Shown piece by piece: positions 25,557 through 34,470 of a stretch of DNA of 34,470 nucleotides. The stretch comes from CAWJAP01 sp963834365. Lineage in GTDB: Bacteria; Acidobacteriota; Vicinamibacteria; Vicinamibacterales; Vicinamibacteraceae. A program made the position numbers and the translations under genes. The notes under the pieces were generated by a model, which was given only the letters and a program-made list of their open reading frames with translations, had not been told where the DNA came from and made no database searches. The DNA lies in NCBI GenBank assembly GCA_963834365.1, contig CAWIBS010000003.1, positions 1 to 34,470 of the forward strand, given 5' to 3'. Each line of letters opens with the position of its first letter. The stretch's first letter is position 1.

Positions 25557-28539
25557 CGCCTGATCGCTGGCAGCGGACCGAGGAGCTGTACCACGCGGCG
25601 CACGCCATGCCGCCGGGCGAGCGTGCGGCGTTTCTCGCCAGCGCGTGTCCGGATGACGAGGCGCTCCGCGCGCGACGTCGAATCGCTGCTGGACGAGCCG
25701 GAGTCGGACGACGGATTCCTCGATCAATCGGCGCTGCTCGCTGCCCGCGCATGGTCATGAGCGACGCGACGCCGATGACCGGGCGGTCCCTCGGCGGCTA
25801 TCACCTCCAGACGCTGCTCGGCGCCGGCGGCATGGGCGAGGTGTACCGGGCGCACGACCCGAAGCTCGGGCGCGACGTCGCGATCAAGATCCTGCCGCGC
25901 GCCTTCACGGGCGATCCCGATCGGCTCGCGCGCTTCGAGCGCGAGGCGCGGATGCTCGCCGCGCTCAACCATCCGAACATCTGCGGGATCTACGGCTTCG
26001 AAGAAGCGGACGGCGTCCGCTTCCTGATTCTCGAGCTCGTCGAGGGCGAAACGCTCGCCGACACGATCGCGCAGACGATCGAGTCCACGCGAAGGACGGG
26101 GGACTGCCGCTCGCGCAGGCGCTGGCCATCGCTCGACAAATCGCCGACGCGCTCGAAGTCGCGCACGAGAAGGGCATCGTTCACCGCGACCTGAAGCCCG
26201 CGAACATCAAGATCACGCCGGACGGGGTCGTGAAGGTGCTCGACTTCGGCCTCGCCAAGGCCGTCGGTGGCGACGGTTCGTCGCCCGCCCTGACGCATGC
26301 ACCAGCGGCGACGCCGGCGTGAGGCACCGACGGCGCGGTCATCGGCACTGCCGCCTACATGAGCCCCGAGCAGGCGCGCGGAATGCCGGTCGACAAGCGC
26401 ACCGACATCTGGGCGTTCGGCTGCGTCGCTCTACGAGATGTTGACCGGGCGCGTGACGTTTGCGGGCGACACGGTCTCGGACTCGATCGCGAAGATCCTC
26501 GAGCGCGAGCCGGACTGGTCGGCGCTTCCCGCGACGACGCCAGCCTCGATCCGACGGCTGCTGCTCCGCTGTCTCGCGAAGGATCCGAAGAAGCGCCTGC
26601 GAGATATCGCCGACGTCCGGATCGAGATCGACGCCGTCGAGGAGGTCGCTTCCGGGCTCCGACGACGACGCCAGCGCCGCTCCGGCGGCGAGCGGTGCTC
26701 GGGCGGTGGCTGCCGTGGGTGGCGCTCGCGGCGCTGGCCGTGGCGGTCGGCGCCTGGCAAGCCCTTCGGCCCGTCCTCGTCGAGAACCCACTGCCCTCCG
26801 AGGGTTTCAAGCTCTTGACCGACTGGGCCGGCTCCGAAGCGTCACGCGGAAATCTCGCCCGACGGGAAAGTCGTCGCGTTCCTCGCCGACCGCGAGGGAG
26901 AGACTCGATTTCTTTTCGAGTCAGCTGGGCACCGGAGTCTTCAAGAACCTGACGGACACCGTCGAGCCCATGAATCCCGTCCCAATCCTGCGCTGGACCG
27001 GCTTTTTTGGCGATTCGGCCAGACTGTGGTTCAACGTCATGCCGAGGCAAAAAGTGGAGATGCCGTGGTCAGGCGGCACGCCTCGGCCTTTCCTCGTGGA
27101 CGGCGCTCACACCCCGGCGTGGTCGACAGATGACCGTCTCGTCTTTTTCGACAATACGGACGACGATGCGCTGTTGCTCGCGGACGGCGCGGGCAGAAAC
27201 GCGCGGAAGATCGCGCATCGATTGGCCGAGCCGCGCGGAGCGCGACGCGTCACGACACAATCACAACATGGTCTGGTCACCAGACAACACGTGGATCTAT
27301 TTTGTGCATGGCACCGTGCGCGACTTGAACCACCAGACCAACGAAATGGACATCTGGCGGGTTCCACCCTCGGGCGGATCGCCGGAGCGACTGACCTACC
27401 TGAACGCCAACGTGACGTTCCTGGCGATGCTCGACCAGGACACGCTCGTCTTCATCGCACCTGGCAGGATGGGTTCGGATCCTGGCTCTGGTCCCTGGAT
27501 GTCGGGAGGCTCCGAACGTCGGGCAAGTGGTGGGGGGTAGATCGAGTGGCCCCCCGGCGGATCCCGACGGGCACTCGAGCAGTACACGTCGGTGTCCGCC
27601 AGCCGCGACCGCGGGCCCGTGGTCGCCACCAGGGCGAACCCCACAGCGAGCCTCTGGAGGCTGCCGATTCTCGCCGACAGGCAGGCCGACGAAGACGACG
27701 TCGTGCCGGTCCGGGTTCAGACCGAACGGGCGCTGGCGCCGCGGTACGCGCGCCGCGCCGAGTCGCCGTTGTTGTTCTTTCTGTCGGCGCGAGGCACAGG
27801 CGACCGGGTGTGGGGCTTCAAGGCGGAGGCGTTCGAGATCACCAAGGGCGCGGAAGGACACCTGGTCGAGACACCGGCGCCGGCGCCCGACGGAAGCCGG
27901 GTGGCGGTCGTCGTCAAGGAGGCGGGACGGCGGCACCTGGCGGTCATGAACCAGGACGGCCAGGGCTCGCAGACCCTGGCCGCCGCCCTCGATATCCAAG
28001 GCGCGCCCGACTGGTCGCCGGACGGCCGTTGGATTGCCGCAGCAGGCCGGGACGCGGGGGGAACGGGCCTGTTCGCCATCCCCGTGGATGGGGGAACGCC
28101 TCGTCGTCTCGTTGTCCGGTGCTGGCGACCGATCCGGCCTGGTCTCCGAACGGCGACTTCATCGTGTATGCGGGACCGTTTTCCGGAGCCACGGCCACCG
28201 CGCGAAAGCCGGGCGCGCCGCTGCAGGCCGTGCGGCTCGATGGCACGAAGTACGATCTCCCGCTCGTGGTCGGCCAGACCGGGGCGCGGGAAGACCTGCG
28301 GGTCAGCCCTGGCGGCTATCGCTTCCTGGACGAGACGCATCTCGTGTACCGGCCAAACCCTGAATCGCTGGACTTCTGGCTGTTCGATCTCGTCAAGGGC
28401 GAGCGACGGCAAATCACAAGTCTCGGCAACAAGGGCAGCCTGCGAGGGTTCGACATCACGCCGGACGGAAAGCACATCGTCTTCGACCGTGTCGCGGCAG
28501 AACTCCGACATCGTCCTGATCGACCGGCCGAAGAGGTAG
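25553..28539 (+). pseudogene. Ser/Thr protein kinase with C-terminal TolB/WD40-like repeats, heavily frameshifted
   Basis: The reading starts MTPDRWQRTEELYHAAHAMP at 25553, a typical acidobacterial opening. It then gives the P-loop GAGGMGEVYRAHD, VAIKIL, the HRD loop GIVHRDLKPANIK (~26176-26215), DFG at 26241-26249, GTAAYMSPEQARG and a helix WLPWVALAALAVAVGAW (~26709-26760). The C-terminal half is a beta-propeller of SPDG repeats (HNMVWSPDNTWIYFV, GAPDWSPDGRWIAA, DPAWSPNGDFIVYAG, FDITPDGKHIVFDR), ending NSDIVLIDRPKR at 28539. Shifts occur near 25675, 25748, 26050-26100, 26431, 26650, 26840, 26905, 27235, 27470, 27545-27590, 28130 and 28490. An in-frame TGA lies at 26320-26322, where CGA would fit. 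As written it cannot make a full kinase. Confidence 0.82.
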
Positions 28540-28565
28540 TCTCGCCGCAGACCTGGATCCGGCGA

Positions 28566-29435
28566 TCAATGCCGCGTCAGGAGCAACTGGTGCCTCGCCG
28601 AGTCGCATCGAGCCACCGTGACCGTGGGGGCTGGCGTGCAATCATAGCGCTCGCCCATCTGCGGGTTCACACAATAGTCAATCCATCCCTGAAACGTCGT
28701 CGAGATCGTCGAAACCGGCGCCTCCACGGAGACCGTTCCCCAGCCGCTGACGGCGAAGTAGGTGTCGAGCGCGAGGCGCTCGGTGAGACCGACATCGCCA
28801 TGGTCGCCCAGACTGACCGCGACGAACCCTCCGGCGACGTTGAGCATGAAGTGGTTGAGCGCGTCGGGGAATGCCGACCCCTTCGGCGTGACCTTGAACG
28901 ACGTATTCGCGGGCAGCCCTGACCCGCTGAGATCGGCCGGCCCGATGGTCGCCTCGTAGCTGCGCGTTCGCAGCTCGTCGGGGAGCGTCGTACAGGCACT
29001 GCCAGCAGTGAAGGTCACGGTGTAGTCACCCGAAATGGCCACGGGCGCGTCGAGCACACCCAAATAGAAATGCACCCATCGCCTGGGCATGCAGCGATCG
29101 CAGTCTGGCACGATCGTCGCGTCGGCGGCCACGTGTCCTGTCTTGCTCGCACGAAACCGGCTCGTATCGTCGACGGTTCCCGATAGCACGAACTCGCCCG
29201 CGGCGTTGGTGGTGGTGGACGCACCAGCCTGCGGCCCGTCGAGCAGTTCCACACGGGCGCCCGCGATCGGCCTGAATGCGCTGTCGCTCACCGTGCCCTT
29301 GATCAGCTCGCTACTGTTGACCGTCGCTACAGGCTGGCCGGCCGTCGGGCGCGTCGGAGAACCTGAATCGGCGCAGCCGGCCAGACACGCCGCGAACATC
29401 GTGACGAGCCACCGGGTGCACATTCTGATCGCCAT
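28566..29435 (-). CDS. Lipoprotein with carboxypeptidase-regulatory-like domain
   Basis: The protein has 289 aa. The ATG at 29435 is fixed by GGAGGAG (29441-29447) six bases upstream. A lipoprotein signal peptide ends in the lipobox AACLAGC-A, giving a lipidated Cys near residue 21. A Ser/Thr/Pro-rich linker is followed by IKGTVSDSAFRPIAGARVEL to TNAAGEFVLSG, a carboxypeptidase-regulatory-like (prealbumin-like) beta-sandwich. The rest, including FTAGSACTTLPDELRTRSYE and GSAFPDALNHFMLNVAGG, is a beta-rich domain that I have no family name for. It lies directly downstream of a TonB-dependent receptor in the same direction, so a role at the outer membrane surface is plausible. The shared GSACxxLPxELRxRxY motif suggests a lineage-specific family. 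Confidence 0.75.
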   Translation of the reverse strand: MAIRMCTRWLVTMFAACLAGCADSGSPTRPTAGQPVATVNSSELIKGTVSDSAFRPIAGARVELLDGPQAGASTTTNAAGEFVLSGTVDDTSRFRASKTGHVAADATIVPDCDRCMPRRWVHFYLGVLDAPVAISGDYTVTFTAGSACTTLPDELRTRSYEATIGPADLSGSGLPANTSFKVTPKGSAFPDALNHFMLNVAGGFVAVSLGDHGDVGLTERLALDTYFAVSGWGTVSVEAPVSTISTTFQGWIDYCVNPQMGERYDCTPAPTVTVARCDSARHQLLLTRH

Positions 29436-29440
29436 CTACG

Positions 29441-29447
29441 CTCCTCC
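29441..29447 (-). promoter_or_regulatory. Ribosome binding site that fixes the lipoprotein start
   Basis: Read on the minus strand, GGAGGAG stands 5-6 nt before the ATG at 29435. It favours this ATG over the in-frame ATG four codons later. Confidence 0.6.
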
Positions 29448-29480
29448 AATTGAGGAAGCGGGAAAGGACCGCGGTTCCTT

Positions 29481-29518
29481 GAAGAGGAGGAGAAATGAGG
29501 GAGGAAGGAGGAAGGAGG
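29481..29518 (+). repeat. Purine-only tract
   Basis: Apart from one T at 29496, all 38 bases are A or G, with repeated GGAGGA and GGAAGGA units. It lies between the stop of the TonB receptor and the start of the lipoprotein gene, so the message there is pyrimidine-only. It could form triplex DNA or simply be a low-complexity spacer. Confidence 0.6.
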
Positions 29519-29527
29519 TAGGGGCGG

Positions 29528-32345
29528 TCAGCGGCCCAGGTACAGCCTCGCGCCGAGCATCGCGCGGCGTGGGTCGACGAAGCTGGCCGGCAGACCGAAC
29601 GTCGGACTCGCCTGCGTCTCGGTCATGAGGATCTCGTTCGCCAGGCTCTCCTCCGCGGTCTCGTTGAGCACGTTGAGGACGTCCAGCATCAGGTCGAGGC
29701 GTCCGACTCGTCCCAGGGCGATCGGCCTGGAGAGACGTACATCCAGCAGGGTCTGCGACGAGAGCCGGCGCGAGCCGCGAGACTCGAGGAGGATGCGCCG
29801 CTCCCCCTGCCGCTGCAGGACGACTTGTGTTGCGGCTGCCCAGGGCTTGCCGCTGAATGTTGCAGATTGGCGGCGAAGACCAAGCCGGTGCGCGGGACGT
29901 CGACACTGCTCATCACCCGGAACATGTGCGGCCGGTCGTTGGCCAGCCGGCCGGTCGCGTTGGTGAGATCGTTGGGGTCGCGGCCGAAGACGATCGCGTT
30001 TGGAGGAGACACCGTGCTCACCTGCACGCCGGCCGCGCTCGTCCCACTGGAAGCCTGCAGCCCATAGGTCTTCGAGAACGTGTAGGAGCCGAAGGCCTGC
30101 CAGCCGTTGGACCGCCGCTTCTCGACGGCCATGACGAGCCCGTCATAGGTCAGGGAATACGCGTCCTGGTTCGTCAGCAGGAAGCGGCGGGCGGCCGGGT
30201 CGCTGACGAGCCGGAACACCGGAAGGATGCGGCCGTCCGGTAAGGACAACGTCCCTTCGACATACTCACCGGCCGCGTCAGTCCATCCGATGAAGTTGTC
30301 GCCGGCCTTGCGGACGTAGGCGATGGCCACCGCGAACCGGTGGCCGAGTTCGCGATCGACGCCGACCGAGGACTCGTCGGTGCGCGGCGCGGACGTCTCT
30401 CGATCGAGCTGCAGGTTGACGCCGGGGTCGACCACGGAGACGAGGCGCGAGTACTCGCCGGTCGCCGGAACATAGGCCATCGTCGTGGTCGCGGTCGCAC
30501 CCGGGTGGAATTGCTCAAGTTCACCGGTCAGCACACCCTGGCTGAATCGGCCGTAGCTCGCACGCATCACCGTCCGGCCATCGGCGCTGAGCTTCAGCGT
30601 GGCGCCCAGACGCGGCGACACGATGTTCCACGTGTACAGCGTTCCGCGGCCGGCGATGACGTCATCGGTTTCGTTCCCTTGCGCATCGAGCGCATGCAAA
30701 TCCTGACTGATGGCGCGACTGTGGTCGAACCGGACTCCGGCAGTGATCGTCAGCCGATTACCCACCGTGATCGCGTCGCTCGCAAACGCCGACGCCGTCA
30801 CCGCCGCACCGCCGACCCGGGCGGGATCGCTCGACACGGATTGGAACGGCGCGCCGGCGTTGTCGACGTACCTCACACCGGTCGGAATGGCGTTGAGCGC
30901 GTCGTGCTCGCCCCTCTCGACCTGCACACCTACTTTCCACTGATGATCCGCGCCCAGGAGCGCGGGCCGGTAGTGCGTGACGGTTCCCTTGGCCGTCGTG
31001 CGCACGATCGTTGCGGATCCAATCCGCGGCGGACCGACGCTCGTCACGCCGGTCACGCGGTCGAACCGGCTCGAGACCGTCGCGTCCCCGACGCTCGGCG
31101 TGTCGTCCCGGGCGTGCACGAATCGACCGACGCGGAGATCCCACAGCGTATTCGCCGACATCGTGTGCGTGACATTGCCGAACGTCATGGCCGGCACCGA
31201 GATGTGGGTGCGGGTGATCGCTTCGAACGGGGTCACGATCGTGGGTGAAGCGGACGTATCCCCGATCTCGTCGTGAAAGCTCTGAACCAGCTGCCAGTCG
31301 GGCGCCAGACGCCACGTGAGCTTCGCGAGGACCTTCGACATCTCGTAGGTCCTCGGGTACGAGGGATCGGTACCCGGCTGACTGTCCTCGTCGCGCGCGT
31401 ACTGGTAGCCGGCGAAGAACCACAGGCGATCGCGAATCGCCGGACCCCCGACATTCGTCGTGACGTCGTGGTACGTCGCGCGTTCGTAGCCGCCCTGCTG
31501 ACCGGCGGATCCAGATAGGGGAGGGTCACGGGCTGGCTCGTCAGGCCGGCCGTCTGCCCGTAGTACGACACATCGCCGAGAAACCGCTCGCTTCCCTGCC
31601 GCGTGACGACGTTGACGACTGCCCCCTGCATGTTGCCGAACTCGGCTGACGCCCCGACGGACTGAACCTGCACTTCCTGAATGAAGTCCACGCCCGGTTC
31701 CGATGGGGACGCCGTTGCACGGACAGGTGGTGTTCGTGCCGTCGATGAGGAACTGGTTCTCGTTGGCGCCCGACCCGAATGCGGAAATGGTGGTCGTGGT
31801 CCCGCTCGACGGCGAGGTCGCCGAGATCCCGGGCGCCGCCCTGAGGAAGTCGAACATGCTGGTCCGCCGCGTCGGAATGGTGCCGACGTCCTCGGGGCCG
31901 AAGCGCGTGCCGAATCCCGGGTCCCTGGCTTCGATGCGGGAGCCCATCCCCTCGACCACGACCGATTCCGCGGGGCCCGTCACCTTCAGGACGACTGTCC
32001 TCTCGATAGTGGCGCCCGCTCCGATCCGGATGTCCCGTTCGTGAAGGGGCATGAAGCCCTGGAGCTCGATGTCGAGCGCATAGGAGCCTGGTGGCAGAGA
32101 CGGGAAGCGCAAGTGTCCCCGGTCGCTGGTCAGGAGCGCCGCCCGGCCGCCAATCAGCGCCGGCGAACTGATCGTGACCCGCGCGCCCGCCAGCACACCG
32201 CCCTGTTCGTCCTTGACGGTGCCGATGATCGACCCTGTCAGATCTTGCGCAACGACGATGCAGGGCACGAGGGGACGACCGCCGCCAGCAGCATCACCCG
32301 TGACGTCATTCGAGCGGTGGAAAGCCCTGGTTGCGTGATGCACAT
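29528..32345 (-). CDS. TonB-dependent receptor, Oar-like, with four probable frameshifts
   Basis: The reconstructed protein has about 938 aa. The ATG at 32345 plus one extra C in the run at 32271-32274 gives the signal peptide MTSRVMLLAAVVPLVPCIVV. The domain GTVKDEQGGVLAGARVTISS to LPPGSYALDIELQGF is carboxypeptidase-regulatory-like. A plug follows with NENQFLIDGTNTT and DFIQEVQVQSVGASAEFG, NMQGAVVNVVTRQGS, then a barrel. Shifts lie at ~31690-31706, ~31507-31512 and 29857-29858 (a missing T in CATTTCAGC). After the last one the C-terminus reads LLDVRLSRPIALG, MLDVLNVLNETAEESL and ends MLGARLYLGR at 29528. The ending in Arg, with Tyr nearby, differs from the usual terminal Phe. It probably binds and imports a large ligand; the ligand is unknown. 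Confidence 0.85.
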
Positions 32346-32416
32346 GGGAACCTCGAGTCTACGCCCGGCGCCCACCTTGGCGGGCGCTCGTTATCGCAAC
32401 ACAATCGAACGCTGGT

Positions 32417-33113
32417 TCATTGCCTTGTCGCGGCCCATCTTGTGGCGGGGCAATCTCCCGTGTTGATCGTGCCCACGGCGCTCGCGGCCGACACGATCCT
32501 GCCGGAGAGCGTGACGTCTTCGCCCACCAATGAGAACTCTCCGTCGTTCACCTGTGGCGTCGGCGACAAGGCCAGCGCCGTCGAAGTGCCGCACGAGACG
32601 TTGATCAGCGTGTTGCCCTGAATGGTGAACCGGAGGTCCATGTCCGCGTGGTAGCTCCTGGCTCGCTCCGCGTCGGGGTGGGCCAGGGCATGCCCCGCCC
32701 ACGCGCCATTGAAGTCGAAGGAGTGGGGCGGTGCGTATGTGTACCCACCGGCCAGCGCGACCGCCTGACTGCCGGGGTTGGTGACGACGACGTCCACGAC
32801 GCCGGCGGCATGAGCCTGCGTCGTGAACTGGATGGCCGTACTGCTCTCGAACGACACCGTCCTCGGTTCGCCGTCGAGCGTCACGGTCGCACCTGCCTGA
32901 AATCCGCCGCCGGTGATTCTCACGGCCGTGCCGCCGCCCGTTGATCCTGTGTTCGGGGCGAGTGCGGTAATGACAGGGCGGGCAACGGTTGGCGCGGTGG
33001 CGTGTCGTCGGTGGCGATGGCGCGACCGGTGAAGCCCCGTCGCATCCCAGGCTGATTGCAACGAAGGCCACAAGGCTGGCTTCGAGCGTGCGTTTAGCGA
33101 AGCGGATGAACAC
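32417..33113 (-). CDS. IPT/TIG-domain lipoprotein, one frameshift
   Basis: The GTG at 33113 begins MFIRFAKRTLEASLVAFVAI followed by SLGC-D, a lipoprotein signal peptide with lipobox. After PVAPSPPTT the frame shifts between about 32993 and 33015. It resumes with ARPVITALAPNTGSTGGGTA and VRITGGGFQAGATVTLDG, a classic IPT/TIG immunoglobulin-like fold that runs to about TYAPP. A C-terminal beta-rich part (FDFNGAWAGHALAHPD, LRFTIQGNTLINVSC, VTLSGRIVSAASAVGTI) looks like a small sandwich domain. The protein, about 231 aa, is surface-exposed or periplasmic. It may bind a glycan or another protein. It lies upstream of, and in line with, the TonB receptor gene. Confidence 0.72.
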
Positions 33114-33211
33114 AGGCTGGCCCCCGCCTATGGAAGCGGGAACCAGCCACGAAAGCTTGAACGCGGCGAAGGCCGACTCGCAGGACCGTGGCGCCTGCGG
33201 CGGTCCGTGGT

Positions 33212-33601
33212 TCACCGGGCGGGGAGGCCCAGCCCGCCAATCGGGACGGTTTCCACGCGGTCGCCGAAGCCGGCAATCATCGGCTTGCCCTTCGCAATCG
33301 CGGCCCGCACCGCCGGCAGCGAGAGCGATGCCTGGTGGCTCTCGCGGGAGTCCCAGACTTCCGTAATCCACAGAGCGTTCGCGTCAGCGGGATCCTTCGC
33401 GACGATATAGCTGAGGCACCCGGGCATCGCCGCCGTGCCCTGGAGCAGCACATCGGCGAACGCGTCGCGCATGCCCTCAACGGTCGTCACCTTCCCAATC
33501 AACCCGTACATCGTCCGCCCTCCCTCGATCGAGATCGCGGCGCCGAACGCCGCGGTCACGGTGATTTCCGCGAGAAACCGCCGCCGGCTGACTGGCTTCA
33601 C
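33212..33601 (-). CDS. Antibiotic biosynthesis monooxygenase (ABM)-domain protein with Tat-like leader
   Basis: GGAGGG at 33607-33612 lies 5 nt before the GTG at 33601, which fixes the start and gives 129 aa. The first 30 residues, MKPVSRRRFLAEITVTAAFG then AAISIEG, form a twin-arginine leader. The rest, MYGLIGKVTTVEGMRDAFAD to YIVAKDPADANALWITEVWD, with SRESHQASLSLPAVRAAI, is an ABM ferredoxin-like fold as in YgiN-type quinol monooxygenases and other small oxygenases. If the Tat leader is functional, the protein works in the periplasm, unusual for this family. It is divergent from the 2-hydroxyacid dehydrogenase gene. The open frame upstream of 33601 has no good start. Confidence 0.83.
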   Translation of the reverse strand: MKPVSRRRFLAEITVTAAFGAAISIEGGRTMYGLIGKVTTVEGMRDAFADVLLQGTAAMPGCLSYIVAKDPADANALWITEVWDSRESHQASLSLPAVRAAIAKGKPMIAGFGDRVETVPIGGLGLPAR

Positions 33602-33606
33602 CGTGT

Positions 33607-33612
33607 CCCTCC
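33607..33612 (-). promoter_or_regulatory. Strong ribosome binding site before the ABM gene
   Basis: GGAGGG on the minus strand, 5 nt before GTG 33601. It is the main reason to begin the protein at the Tat leader and not at the internal ATG in front of YGLIGKV. Confidence 0.65.
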
Positions 33613-33784
33613 GCCAATCGCGGCCTCCTCCCCGATCGGCGGGGCGGTATCGCGCGCTCGACGGGGCGGCCTCGGGCGCCCACCGCTGGAAAACGAGACG
33701 ACCGCGGCAATCAAGAACTGTCGCGGCTCGCCGGCGCGCGACACCCGTTCGAGCCTCGCCGCCGGTCATGTTCTGGTCCCCGGC

Positions 33785-34470
33785 ATGCTCGACACGCCGT
33801 TCTCACGACGCGACTTCCTGGCCAGCAGTGCGGTGCTCGCGGCAGCGCATGAGCTTCCCGCCCAGGTGCCCGATCCGGCGGTAGCCGCCGCGCCCGCGCG
33901 GCCGGAGCCGCGCGCCGCGGGCGACCGCTGCGCATTCTGGCGCGGACTGCGTTCGAACCCGACGAGCTGCGGACAATCGAGGGCGCGGCGCCGAACGTGG
34001 CCGTGACCCTGGCGAGGACTCCCGCCGGAGATCCGCGAGCATCTCCCGCACGCCGAAGTCGTCTACGGCACGCTGTCCGCGGACAATCTGCCGCTTGCGG
34101 CGCGCGTGAAGTGGCTCCAGGCGTCATCGGCGGGCGTCGAGAGCCTAGCTCCCGAGCTCGTGGCCGGCGGCATCGTCATCACCAACATGGCCCGCGTGTT
34201 CGCGCCAGCAATCTCGGAGACGGCCATGGGCCTGCTCTTGTGCCTCACGCGCGGCATCACAACGTATACATGCCGCAGTTCGCCAGGCGCCAGATGAAGC
34301 CCGTCGGCACGGTGAAATCGGCCGACCACGTCGAGCTGGCCGGCAAGACCATGGGCATCGTCGGCCTGGGAGGCATCGGCAGCGCCGTCGCGCGCCGGGC
34401 GCACCATGGATTCGACATGCGGATTGTCGCCACCGACGCCCGGCCGCTGCCGAGACCCGAGGACGTCGCC
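33785..34470 (+). CDS. D-isomer-specific 2-hydroxyacid dehydrogenase with Tat leader, partial and frameshifted
   Basis: The ATG at 33785 begins MLDTPFSRRDFLASSAVLAA, a twin-arginine leader. After a shift near 33915-33925 the catalytic-domain sequence continues LRILARTAFEPDELRTIEGA. After another at 34027-34028 (an extra G) it gives EIREHLPHAEVVYGTL, VKWLQASSAGVESL and NMARVFAPAISETAMGLLL. After a third near 34258-34268 comes MPQFARRQMKPVG, then the NAD-binding motif GIVGLGGIGSAVARRAHHG. The window ends before the catalytic Arg, Glu and His. The family reduces 2-keto acids with NAD(P)H, normally in the cytosol, so the leader is unusual. Confidence 0.8.

Noticed and set aside
25064..26194. Apparent fusion of an ECF sigma factor with a Ser/Thr kinase
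   Set aside because: Removing one G near 25501-25505 restores the normal sigma factor C-terminus and an ATGA overlap with the kinase start.
1..34470. tRNA, rRNA, integrase or transposase genes
   Set aside because: I scanned for cloverleaf ends, rRNA-like stretches and recombinase motifs and saw none that I could support; a computed search could still find a small RNA.

Overview
The window is GC-rich and densely coding. It looks like a chromosomal piece from an uncultured-type Acidobacteriota member, possibly near Vicinamibacteria. Pointers are two Oar-like TonB-dependent receptors with an N-terminal carboxypeptidase-regulatory-like domain, an ECF sigma factor of the acidobacterial type overlapping a Ser/Thr kinase with a C-terminal TolB/WD40-like part, a Tat-exported GH95 glycosidase, and carboxypeptidase-regulatory and IPT lipoproteins. 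Taxonomy is inferred from gene content only.

Layout. 1-575 (minus): 5' part of a ROK-family sugar kinase. 699-1313 (plus): a BrnT/BrnA toxin-antitoxin pair with a recognisable promoter. 1369-19575 (minus): one long convergently packed glycan cluster, read from right to left. Its order is MurG-like glycosyltransferase, GT4, GT4, ABC half-transporter, heparinase II/III-like protein, two APH-fold phosphotransferases, second MurG-like glycosyltransferase, polysaccharide deacetylase, TonB-dependent receptor, Gfo/Idh oxidoreductase, DegT aminotransferase, third APH-fold phosphotransferase. Most junctions are 4-bp ATGA/GTGA overlaps, so it is probably one operon. It should build, modify and export a cell-surface glycan whose sugars are oxidised and aminated (Gfo + DegT) and perhaps phosphorylated. 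I do not recognise this combination as a named system, and it is the best candidate for something undescribed.

19576-21009: a gene-free stretch, a 66-nt inverted repeat made of ACGGAG units, and a chimeric remnant of a restriction-modification locus. 21114-24970: a LOG-family protein and a Tat-exported GH95 alpha-L-fucosidase-like enzyme, flanked by two copies of a 43-bp REP-like repeat. 24981-28539 (plus): ECF sigma factor plus a heavily frameshifted Ser/Thr kinase. 28566-33601 (minus): lipoprotein, second TonB-dependent receptor, IPT-domain lipoprotein, Tat-leader ABM-domain protein. 33785-end (plus): start of a D-2-hydroxyacid dehydrogenase with a Tat leader.

Throughout, many genes carry exactly one 1-nt insertion or deletion, often in a short G/C run, and the family-typical protein resumes in another frame. 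This resembles uncorrected long-read indels more than real decay. Gene coordinates below therefore span the reconstructed gene, and each shift position is given. The kinase at 25553-28539 is the exception: about a dozen shifts plus an in-frame stop may mean a true pseudogene.
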